A stretch of 64,000 bases of DNA, from NCBI GenBank assembly GCA_017607445.1, contig JAEVHH010000003.1, forward strand, positions 3,596,001 to 3,660,000, in the 5' to 3' direction. The notes under the pieces were generated by a model, which searched no databases, was not told the origin of the DNA, and was given only the letters and a program-made list of their open reading frames with translations. The translations under genes and the position numbers were made by a program. Below, one piece after another: positions 46,202 through 56,223 of this stretch (position 1 is the stretch's first letter; each line of letters starts with the position of its first letter). Source of the stretch: Histoplasma ohiense (Eukaryota > Ascomycota > Eurotiomycetes > Onygenales > Ajellomycetaceae).

Positions 46202-46546
46202 GGCGCTAGTGCAGGGCCCAACTTGTTGTTGGTGAGAATGACTACCACGAAAGGGCCAAGTACTTACTGTACATCAACCTCGATAAACCGGGCTTGGGAA
46301 GAAAGGAACAATACCACAATGTGGCTGTGGGCTATGCTGTTGGCTGAATTCCGAATTCCTTTGAACTGTGGATTTCAAGCTGCTGCTCCCGCTGACCTGG
46401 GGGGCCTGGCTAGGAATGCCATGGCCAGGTTTACACCGTAATTCGCGTCTTCACACTAATCCAGCCATAATTCATGTCATGTGGGCGGCAAGTGGCTGCT
46501 TTTTCTCCGTTTCCTTTCCTTTGCTTGCCCCTCCGGCTATTTTTTC

Positions 46547-46555
46547 TTATCTGAT
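46547..46555 (-). promoter_or_regulatory. Sre1/SreA-type GATA site 3 upstream of the ferric reductase
   Basis: The plus strand reads TTATCTGAT followed by C, that is GATCAGATAA on the minus strand; same consensus. It lies about 420 bp before the ATG. Confidence 0.6.
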
Positions 46556-46969
46556 CTGGTCCGTCCTTCCGGGTTAGCTGATCCCGCCCGATCTTACAGC
46601 TTTCCTCATCTTCCAGAGACAGAAAGCGAGGGCGCAAGGGAATGGTCTTCCTTTTTTCCTTTCTTGCGTTCTTCTCGCTTTTTCCTTTCCCTTTCTAAGT
46701 TTAATTTTGATTTGTGGGGGGGGAGTTGATTATTTCTCACAAGACATCCACCCTTGACTTCCTCAAAGTTCCTGGTGCTGGGATTCTTTTTCTCTCTTTT
46801 TCTGCTCCCGTTCAAATGTCCCTACTGAAAGCTTCTGTGATTCTTGACAATATGCTCCACATCATTCGAAACTTCTTTGTCGTATGCTCGTGATCATAAT
46901 AATTGGGAGAGTCGTCTATCCAATTAACGCGCCGTGGCAAACTATACATAAGCCAGCTGAGAACAAACA

Positions 46970-49900
46970 ATGTACATCTCGCGGCTCCTCACCTCTCTCC
47001 TCATACTCCTTGTACCCAGCTTTTCGCTAGCCTCAGACATAGAGTCTACTCGTTGCATCCTCTCCATCGCCGAAGCCGTATCTCGCCTCTCGTTCACAGG
47101 CTCATTATCCACACCCCAGAAATCAGATGCATGCACCAACAAGCTGCGCACTTACTCCATATATGCTGCAGCGACGTTGTATTGCTCACCGGCGGAGATC
47201 GAAGACGGGTTGGAGGTCCTCGACGACGATTGTGGAAAGGATGGGCTGCAAAGGATTCCGTATGATACTGTTCAACCAGAGCTGACGGAGCGGTACCTAA
47301 GTAGCTTGCGGGTGGTGGAGTATGGAGAGGTATCGAGGGGTGTGGAGCTGGATGAGGTAGTGGTGGTTTCGCGCGATTGGTATTGGAGGGTAGTTAGGAC
47401 GAATGTTAGTCAGTCATTCTTTCGTTGTGTTCTTTTGGGTGTTTCTGAGAGCTTGCGGTGATTCTTTTAGGAATAGGACTTGATGGAGGGTGTTTTTCTA
47501 TTTGATAGTTATAGATGCTGACGTTCAAGACGTGTTGGACAGCGGGCTTGGGAATTCGAAATGTGGGCGCATCATGCATTTGGGTAAGCAGCCAAAATCC
47601 TCCTCCTTGAAATTGTCTCTTTAATTATTGATATCGCGGATAAAGATATTTTTCCTATTGGTTTTGGGGTATCGTGCTCCTGTCCGGGATACTGAATCGA
47701 CTCTTCAGCTACTTTTCTGATGCACAGTGGCGCGGTATAAGACATGATCCCGAAGGCCACGCTTCAATTATCGATTATCGAAGCTCTCTCCTATTGGTCC
47801 CTTCCAGACGGATGCGACACTGGATTAGAACCTATTTCATTATCCCAGCGGCGTTTGGAACTCACCACCAACGACTACTCTACTGGTGCGCCATTCCCAC
47901 ACGTGCTGTAGCAATTGTGGTGATCCTATTTTACGTTCTCAGTCTCATTTTTACCTATATTGGGCATGACATTTTCAGAGGAAATCTATTGTGAGTTACG
48001 AAGTCGGCACGATCACTCTATGCCCGCTAATCACGCATCTCGAATTTCTTAGCTGGGACGATATATTCTCTCAAGCATTTCGGTATGTATCAGATAGAAC
48101 TGGCGTAATGGCATATGCGAACTTGTCTCTTCTTTGGCTCTTCGGCTCCCGCAACAATCCATTCCTATGGGCGACGGGATGGAGCTTCGCGACGTTCAAT
48201 ATTTTCCACCGGGCAATTGCCAGGGTGGCTACAATCCAGGCTATTATCCATTCGATTGGATATACGGTGCTCACATCGGAAGGTCAGAGAATTTAACACA
48301 TCCATGGATTTAGCTGGAAGCTCTTTGTTGACTTGGTAATTTCTTCTGTGCCTTAAAACAGATGGATCATATTCCTTATATTGGCCCTCACCATGGTGGT
48401 ATATGGGTGTCATTGTAAGTTTCTGTATCCTTTCCCTTAAAGTCTTTGAGTAGACTCTTGAACCGCACTCCGAAAGCTGACATTGGAATTCTGATAGGGG
48501 ACTGTGTGCATGTCATTGCTACTTGTATCTTCATCGATTTGGTTACGACGGAATTACTACGAAATATTCCTCATCACTCATATCACCTTCTCACTTGTTA
48601 TTATTTGCGGGCTGTTTATGTAATTCAATGCCCCTTTCATTAACTACCTCTCAATATGTCAAAACTATGAAGTAAGACACTGACTATCATCGTGAAGGCA
48701 CACAAGCATCTTCAAGGGCAAGTTCAATCTGTATGACCGGTACCTGTGGCCGGTCGTCGTTATATGGGCTTTAGAGAGACTTGCCCGTCTCGCGAGATTA
48801 ACATCTTGCAATCTTCATCTGCGCCTCCACAAGAAATCGATTGCATACACAAAGAGTGTGGTATCGTACAGTGAAGCATCGGACATCATCAAACTGGAAA
48901 TTACGCCCGGATCTTGCAACTTGCATCCCAAACCAGGCCACCATTATTACATCTACCAACCAGTGCGATGGCAAGGATATGAAAGTCACCCTCTCACGGC
49001 TGGCAGTTGGACAGTTCTGGGTAATTATGTCGAACATTACCGTTCCGCCGAGAGCAGCGTTTTATCTTCCGCGAGCACTTCGGTACAATCCGGAACTGGC
49101 ATCCCAATAGCGTTCAAGAAGAACATCACGGGAGACCTCACTGACGCACAATACAAACTTGTGTTCTGGATACGGCCTTTTAATGGCTGGACTAAACGTC
49201 TCCGATCTGAGTGCCTCAGATCGCCAAAACAGTCATTAACGACGAGTTTCCTGATAGAAGGACCATATTACTGTGCAATCGAACTCCATACCTTCGAAAA
49301 CGTCATCCTCATCGCCGGAGGCACTGGTATTGCAGCTGCCCTTCCACATATCGAGGAGCATTTGCGGCGCACAGGATCAATGCCCTCTCATGATACTATA
49401 CTAGTTGCACAGTCATCGGTATCCTCCCGCCTCCCCTCCTCGCCCTCCTCCTCCTCAACGAGTCTCCTGGAACCACATCTCCCCATAGATCCTCCGTGTA
49501 CCAGAACGAGTAATATCACATTTGTGTGGACCACACGACAAGCCGCATTTATCCATGAAGTAGCAACGCGCGAACTTGGCCCAGCCCTCAGGAGAGCAGA
49601 TATAACCACTCAATTCTACTGCACCGCCTCATCACAATCGCAAACATATCGTCCCTCCTGCAGCATAGACTTGCGATCCCAGCAAAATACGTCGGACGAG
49701 GGCACGGCTCTCCTGCCATCGTTTGATGGCATAGATAACAAGGCCGCTATATACAGTGATCGTCCTACGTTCCCGATGATTGATATCCAGCCCGGAAGGC
49801 CCGATATAGGGAATATAATCATGGCCAGTGTACAGGAGGCTGGCGATCAAAGGACGCGTGTGAGGACGGCAGTTTTGGTCTGTGGTCCGGCGGAGATGGC

Positions 49901-49985
49901 GGACGAAGCTCGGATGGCTGTCCATGCAGTATTGAAGCAGGGGTATAGGGATGTGGAGTACTTTGAGGAATCATTTGGGTGGTGA
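46970..49985 (+). CDS. Ferric/cupric-chelate reductase, FRE family (plasma membrane flavocytochrome)
   Basis: Seven exons: 46970-47404, 47543-47583, 47646-47990, 48053-48282, 48362-48414, 48498-48619 and 48698-49985 (837 aa, all phases agree). A signal peptide (MYISRLLTSLLILLVPSFSL) precedes a Cys-containing extracellular domain of about 140 residues. The ferric-reductase membrane domain has FNIFHRAIARVATIQAIIHS and FLITHITFSLVIICGLFMHT, holding the paired haem-ligand His. The FAD domain has HPKPGHHYYIYQP. The NADPH domain has IEGPYY, ILIAGGTGIAAALP and VLVCGPAEMADEARM, ending EESFGW. The enzyme reduces extracellular Fe(III) or Cu(II) for uptake. Exon 2 (41 nt) was placed by phase and by its WEFEMW segment. 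Upstream GATA sites suggest iron repression. Confidence 0.93.
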
Positions 49986-50840
49986 GTGAGAGGTGTATAT
50001 ATATATATATATATATGTATATCCCTTGATATTTCGATTTTTTATGTTTATTTTTATGTGAATATGGCGGGTTATGAGCAGCATGGTGTTTCTCTACTCT
50101 TAATATATATTTAGATTTCTTTACTTCGGATGAAGCGTTAAACTATGATGACAGACGAGGCTTCAGAGGATCTACTCACTATAATGAAAATTATCCAGAG
50201 CCTACATATATAGATAAACAGATATGCTTGTGGAGAAAAAAGGCAAAGGAATTCATCTACTAAGTTCTGGAAAATTGTTTGTTCTGTTTTGCCTGTTTGC
50301 ACGTCCAATTCTTTCCTGGTCGCGTTTTCCCTCCTACCTCCTATTCCTCCGCCGAAGGGACAGCATTGGATGCATGTTGGCCATCTCTAACTGCTAAAAT
50401 TAATGCCCTTTCCATTCTATTGCCATCTACCTTCTCCTTTCTAGCACGTTCCAGATCTCAAGATCTTCTTGGCGTTAAATCGCCACATTGACAGGATCAT
50501 CAGCTTCTGGTTCTACCGTGCCCTCGCTGGTAGATTTTAAGGAATTTACCTTCAAGTCGCAACTGCAAAACTGCGTGGACCGCCCGCACGAAGTCTATTG
50601 CGCTCTTCGAATACTTCCAAAGGTCTTTGAAAGGATCACCAAGTTGCCGTCGGAGTCATATATGTATTTATATATCACGCGCAAAATAGATCCCGGCCCC
50701 CCACTATTTCAACAGGCTGCGCTGGAAAACGCCTGCGCATCCGGAAGAACAAAATAAAAAATAAAGACTACGGTTCGATCTCGATTTTCACATCTATTTA
50801 GCCCGCCACATACCAATACGACATAATCGTATCTGTCATC
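49986..50840. other. Intergenic between the ferric reductase and APQ12
   Basis: 0.85 kb. A (TA)n tract lies at about 49997-50015, directly after the reductase stop. An 89-codon frame at 50488-50757 starts with TTG and has no recognisable domain; not called. Confidence 0.5.
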
Positions 50841-51454
50841 ATGGAAGGGATACAAGGTGCGTTGGAATACACTCCTCTACACAACCCGCATTTTGAGTGG
50901 AAATACAACTAACAATCACCACCAATGCACCCAAAAAATCTAAAACAGAATACCTAATCTCGGCCCTCCAAAATGTGGACACATACATCCCCTCCTCTCT
51001 CTCTCTACAAGTGCTCTCCTACTGTTCCATCTTCTCCACACACCTCCACTCCATCACCCGACAATATCTTCAACCCTACCTCCTCGCCCCGCTCCAAACC
51101 CTCCTGAGCTCCCCACCTGACCTCGCCTCCCTCCTCATCCTCGCCCTCATCCTCTTCATCTCGCTCAGAGTCCTCGATTATGCGCGCCGCATCATCACTT
51201 TCTGGGTCATGTTGGTGTTTCGGCTCGTGTTCTGGGGATCCGTGGTAGGAGCCGCGTATTACGTGTATGTTGTTGGGTGGGAGAGGGCTGCCAGGGAGGC
51301 GGGGTGGTTGTTGGGGTTGTTTCAGGGGTTTGTGGAGGAGTTGTGGGCGAGCGGTGTAGAGGGACGGAGACCCGGTCGGGAACGGGTCCCGCCAATCTAT
51401 GGGGGCGCGCGATGGGCTCAGGCGCAGAAGAGGACGGGCTGGGATTCAGTTTGA
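50841..51454 (+). CDS. APQ12: APQ12-like nuclear envelope/ER membrane protein
   Basis: Two exons: 50841-50856 (16 nt) and 50949-51454 (173 aa). The join gives MEGIQEYLISALQNVDTYIP, and a CTAAC branch-site match lies 30 nt before the acceptor at 50948. Two adjacent membrane segments occupy about residues 75-125 (LASLLILALILFISLRVLDY, then TFWVMLVFRLVFWGSVVGA and YYVYVV), as in the Apq12 'nuclear pore assembly and biogenesis' family. Apq12 keeps nuclear-envelope membrane fluidity and helps pore insertion in yeast. An alternative acceptor at 50897 would keep a longer N-terminus, but the shorter join fits the family better. Confidence 0.8.
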
Positions 51455-52083
51455 CGAAGTGGGTTTCGGTGGGCGGAAGAAGTAGCGATTGGTTTGGTCC
51501 ATGGATGAAATGATTCTCCTCCTTTTGAGAAGATACAGAGCATATTTTCGCGGGTTCTGAGTTCTACCTCGGGTCTATTCTCTATTCTCGTACGCTCCTG
51601 CACACCTTTTTTTTTTTTTTGGGTGGGGGCAGATATTCATTTTTGCTTCTATTGGAAATTGGATTTGGATTCTTGATGGGTCGCTGCGAAGACTGATTTC
51701 TATGATTCAGTGTCATCATATTATTCCATTATATACATGATTTTGTTGGATTCATTAAACTCATAGCGCAGATGGCTCTTTTCCAAGCCAAATCCGCAAG
51801 TTTTTGATATTGGCCGATTCTTACTGTTGCCGTCGCTCAATTCGTCCCTCATGGTAAAGTTATATCGTCGTGGCATCGTTGCTAGAGGTATTAACGATAT
51901 CCTCCGTAGAAGCTGTCGTACAAAGTAGATACTGGGAGGCGAACACACATCGAATTCAACCGTCGATAGTCTGAAAACCCGCACGCGCCTCTCTCCTGGG
52001 CCCATAAACGTGGGAGAATAGCAGAGGGGTCACATAAAAGTCTGTTGTATGGACATTGCTCAAGGCCATCTGTCCCCACTTGC
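51455..52083. other. Convergent spacer between APQ12 and GPN3
   Basis: A T-run at about 51607-51620 and the 3' UTRs of both genes. No gene supported. Confidence 0.5.
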
Positions 52084-52998
52084 TCACTCAAAATCCCCCT
52101 CCAGCTCATCAGCAGGCTCCCTAGGCTCCTGCGCTTCGTGGAATTGTATCGCATCATCGATATAACTCAACACACTACCAATGCTATCCTCATCTTGAAC
52201 ATCTAACTTCAAAAATGACACCATACTGAAGTCGTCAAGCAGCTGACCAACTGCCCGATTGAGCCGCTTAAACGAACCACCGCTCAATAATGAATTTGTA
52301 GATGTGGGGTCTTCCAATGTGGTAGTTGTTGTCATTTCTTCGTCTCCATATGTATTCCCACCTCCGCCACCTCCTCCTCCCTTATTCTCCTCATACAACA
52401 ATTGAATGTCTACAGCTGTGAAGCGCTTCAACTCCTTCTTGCCAATCATCCCCTTGACTTGGTCCATCTTGCTCAAAATATTCACATGCGGCATCTCCAA
52501 CATGATCATAGCGGACATGGCACTCAATGCCCCTGCGAAGAACTTGGCGCGATCGATGACAAAGGTGCTCTCCAATAGATAAGCAGCGCAGAGCGAAATA
52601 TTCAACGGACCCGCGCGGGACAAATGTTGTATTAGAGACGGAAGTAGCGGGACGTGTGTGTACAACTCGATCTGGCCTGGCATGTCGAAGATGATCAGGT
52701 ACTCGTCAGTGAGCGGGTCGAGGGCCTCGGTTAGGAAATCGAGGTTCTGGAGCAGGAACTCGAAGCAGTACATTAGGCCTCCGTTGGGACCTAGACCTAG
52801 TTCTTCCATTACGTCTTCAAGGGTTATTAGTTCGCGGATGTCGAGGTCTGGTTCGTAGGAGAAGGATTCGGCGGCTGGGTCGAGGTTGACATAGAAGCAG
52901 CTGCGGCGGGTGGTTTGGAGGTGTTGGATCAGAGCGGTGCAAAAGGTTGTTTTGCCGGCGCCAGCTGGGCCCATGACGAGGACACCGAATTTCGACAT
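52084..52998 (-). CDS. GPN3: GPN-loop GTPase 3
   Basis: A single exon of 304 codons. Motifs in order: P-loop GPAGAGKTTF (10-19), VNLDPAAE, the defining Gly-Pro-Asn loop in GLGPNGGLMYC, G3 DMPGQIELYTH, and SKMDQVKG near 190. GPN GTPases help assemble RNA polymerase II and import it into the nucleus with Gpn1/Npa3. A run of eight glycines followed by NTYGDEEM and a Thr-rich stretch forms an insertion of about 35 residues in the C-terminal part, encoded by GGA/GGT/GGC repeats near 52365-52382. The rest is colinear with fungal GPN3. Confidence 0.96.
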   Translation of the reverse strand: MSKFGVLVMGPAGAGKTTFCTALIQHLQTTRRSCFYVNLDPAAESFSYEPDLDIRELITLEDVMEELGLGPNGGLMYCFEFLLQNLDFLTEALDPLTDEYLIIFDMPGQIELYTHVPLLPSLIQHLSRAGPLNISLCAAYLLESTFVIDRAKFFAGALSAMSAMIMLEMPHVNILSKMDQVKGMIGKKELKRFTAVDIQLLYEENKGGGGGGGGNTYGDEEMTTTTTLEDPTSTNSLLSGGSFKRLNRAVGQLLDDFSMVSFLKLDVQDEDSIGSVLSYIDDAIQFHEAQEPREPADELEGDFE

Positions 52999-53498
52999 TG
53001 TGAAGGGTGTCTTTTTTGCTGCAGGGTGTCTATACCAAAATGAGAGGTACGAGTAGATAAGATGGGGACATCGATGGTAAGACTAGGAGCTGGACACTGT
53101 GACAAAGGTTATCATCATGCTAATTCCAGATATATAACCCTACAAGACAACACCGTATCTTATCCTGATATTCTGCATCGGAACAGTTCTCCCAGTATTG
53201 TTGTAGCACCTATGTTGGTTTACTACTCTTCTTGCTGGCCGAACGAGAAACAATAATGTTTATTATTCCAAGATACACCGCTTTCCTAATAGGGCGGATT
53301 GCACCATTTCTTGGCACTCGACCCCAAATTTGGGATTCTTCTCCCTTCAGCTTTTTCTCTTCTTCTTTCCCATCTCACCCCTTTCTGGCCTTCGTCTCGT
53401 TCATATTTCCTATCCACTGCGGGCCTCGTTGTATAAGTATTCTATTTCCTAGTCTACCTAACTACTCCTAACCTTCCATTCCCTCCAACCCCTCCACG
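52999..53498. promoter_or_regulatory. Divergent promoter between GPN3 and S-adenosylmethionine synthetase
   Basis: 500 bp between starts. Pyrimidine-rich stretches at about 53330-53470 precede the synthetase ATG, typical of the core promoter of strongly expressed fungal genes. No riboswitch-like structure was recognised. Confidence 0.5.
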
Positions 53499-54866
53499 AT
53501 GGGTAGTATTCATAACGGCGTTCCCAAGGGAACTTTTTTGTTCACTTCAGAAGCCGTGGGTGAGGGCCACCCCGACAAGATTGCGTGAGTATGCTATTTA
53601 TCGCATCTTTCATTTATGATTCATCCATTGACGCTTTCGTAGTGACCAGGTCTCTGATGCTGTTCTCGATGCCTGTCTCGCTGAGGATCCAATGTCCAAG
53701 GTACTACCCCTCCATGCGAGGCGGGGAAAAACCATCGGGGCAAATTTTTTCTAACATGGTTCAAACAGGTCGCCTGTGAAACAGCCACCAAAACCGGTAT
53801 GTTCCATTGATTTAAAACCAGTCAGCTGAACCAGTGTTTGTCAAAATTAACACTTTTTTTTTCAGGTATGATTATGGTTTTCGGTGAAATTACCACCAAG
53901 GCCCACCTTGATTACCAGAAAGTTATCCGGAATGCCATCAAAGACATCGGCTACGATGATTCTTCTAAGGGCTTCGATTACAAAACCTGCAACGTCCTCG
54001 TTGCCATTGAGCAACAATCGCCAGATATCGCTCAGGGCCTCCACTACGAAGAGGCTCTAGAGAAACTGGGCGCTGGCGACCAGGGTATCATGTTTGGATA
54101 TGCCACCGATGAAACTCCTGAATTATTGCCCTTGACAATCCAGCTAGCCCACAAACTTAACAAGGCCTTGAGGGATGCCCGTGTTGACGGCACTCTTCCC
54201 TGGCTCCGACCTGACACCAAGACCCAAGTCACTGTCGAATACGCTCACGATAATGGCGCTGTTAAGCCCCTCCGTGTAGACACAGTCGTCATAAGCGCTC
54301 AACACAGCGAAGTCATCAGCACGGCGGATGTGAAAAAGCAGATCCTGGAGCAGATTGTCAAGAAAACCATCCCAGCGAACCTCCTCGATGACCGCACTAT
54401 CTACCATATCCAACCCTCAGGTCTATTCATCATCGGTGGGCCCCAGGGTGATGCCGGTCTTACCGGCCGGAAAATTATCGTCGATACCTATGGAGGCTGG
54501 GGTGCCCACGGCGGTGGTGCCTTCTCCGGCAAGGACTATTCCAAGGTCGATCGTTCCGCTGCCTACGTTGCACGATGGATCGCCAAATCGCTCGTTCACG
54601 CAGGTCTCGCCCGTCGCGCTCTTGTCCAGCTTTCATACGCTATTGGTATTGCAGAACCCCTCTCGATATACGTCGAAACATACGGTACCTCCTCAAAATC
54701 CTCAGAGGAATTGGTCCAAATCATCCGGAACAACTTCGATCTACGACCCGGTGTCATTGTTCAGGAACTCGACTTGGCGAAGCCCATCTACTTCCAAACT
54801 GCTAAATACGGCCATTTCACCAACCAGAACTTTTCATGGGAGAAACCCAAGGCCCTTAAATTCTAG
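53499..54866 (+). CDS. S-adenosylmethionine synthetase
   Basis: Four exons: 53499-53584, 53643-53700, 53769-53796 (28 nt) and 53866-54866 (390 aa, phases agree). Exon 1 carries TSEAVGEGHPDKIAD, the ATP/Mg site. The two family signatures are GAGDQG at 126-131 and GGGAFSGKD at 273-281. The protein ends NFSWEKPKALKF. It forms S-adenosylmethionine from methionine and ATP in the cytosol, feeding methylation, polyamine and ergosterol pathways. Length is standard for fungal enzymes. Three introns cluster in the first 370 bp, leaving a 1-kb uninterrupted terminal exon. Confidence 0.98.
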
Positions 54867-55877
54867 ATGTCCGCTGTTTACACCTGCTTTCTTTCTCGCA
54901 TAAGTGGGACGATTCATCATGACTCCGACGATTTTGCTTTGTTTTCAACAACTCAAAGCGCCCACATAGACTAAACAAAATATGCTTTTTCCTTGTCCAT
55001 TACTTCCCCTCCTCCAGTTGAGATTTATTCTATCTTGCATGACTTTTGGCATATCGAGCCTCACATATCTGCGAAGAAGGCTTTGGAAGAACAATTCAAC
55101 ATATGATACCAATTAATGATTTCGTTTTCACGGTTTATTCATCAAAGGGCGTTTGCGGAGTAAAAGTCTTCAACATCTTTTTCTCCACCAGGCAAAGATA
55201 TAGAGACAGGGACATGATGTTGTGTTTTTTTTTCAGCTTTGATCTATTCCCCAAAATTTACTATATCTTTTTTCCTAGGTGGAATGACTTGCTAGGGTCC
55301 AGGTTTGAGCTACTTTGATTTTAAATCCCTCACTGGAATCGGTGGGTCAATTCTCGGTTTATCGCAGGGGTAACCCCCTGTGTTGTTGTATAGGACAACA
55401 GTACCTGTTTGTAAATCTGACTGGAACACCCACACACACACGCATGTGCTATGTTCATACTTGCCCGTTAAAATCATAGTTAGATGTGTCAAAAGAAATA
55501 TGATGGAGCAAGTTATGAAAACTCTTGTACAATTAAGAAAAGTATATAAACCACCTGAGCAATAGAAGCAATAGAACGGAGCCTAGGCTTCCTAGCTCAG
55601 ACTGCACAGAGTATAGCAACCAAAGACAACAAGCTAAGGCTCCGGATAATACCACGTGACCGCGTCTGGCGGTAGTGGACGGTGAACGCGATGGAGCGTG
55701 ACTTTATACGAGTTTCAGACAACACTTCGGAGTATATTCCTCCTCCGTCCCTGAATATCTATTTTTTACATCTTTTAATCATCGCCTGTATATACAAAGC
55801 AGAGACAGAATCATACGCATACACATCTAAAACACAACTAATTATGTCCACCAAGACGTGGACGCGTCGAAACTGGA
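54867..55877. other. Intergenic between SAM synthetase and SLD3
   Basis: 1.0 kb with a short (CA)n at about 55430-55441. No gene, tRNA or structured element seen. Confidence 0.5.
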
Positions 55878-56190
55878 ATGGCATCATCGCATTCCCGCCC
55901 TGCTGCTACTGCTGTGCTTGAACCGGCATCTCCAACCTTGTTGAACTCGCTCAAGACGCAGGAGAAGGAGAGAAAAGAGGAGGTACAAATAGCGCAATTA
56001 CTGAAACGGAGAAAAATATCCCATGATGGATGTAGCGTTATTTCAAAGACGGAGACGACGAGAGCGGCCTTTGTTAGTTCTGCGTTTACGATACGGGTAA
56101 GTATTGTTCTTGTTCTCTTTCCCAACCCTTCCGTTGAATCACCACCACATCCCGCCCGGTTCCAGGCCGTTTGCCTGCTGCGTGCTGCGA

Positions 56191-56223
<33 letters not shown>

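Larger units (their letters stand above)
45880..46969. other. Upstream region of the ferric reductase gene
   Basis: 1.1 kb without a supported gene. It contains three Sre1-type GATA sites (separate entries), a CCAAT box at about 46919-46923 (50 bp before the ATG) and several pyrimidine-rich tracts. Confidence 0.6.

Noticed and set aside
45482..46441. 319-codon plus-strand frame spanning the tRNA gene
   Set aside because: It reads through (GA)n, (TTTA)n and the antisense of tRNA-Ser; an artefact of simple repeats lacking stops.
47405..47542. Ferric reductase exon 2 starting at TTATAG (about 47515) instead of 47543
   Set aside because: That acceptor gives a phase incompatible with the membrane-domain exon 3; the 47543 acceptor joins both sides in phase.
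50488..50757. 89-codon frame upstream of APQ12
   Set aside because: Starts with TTG, no recognisable domain, no splice partner found.
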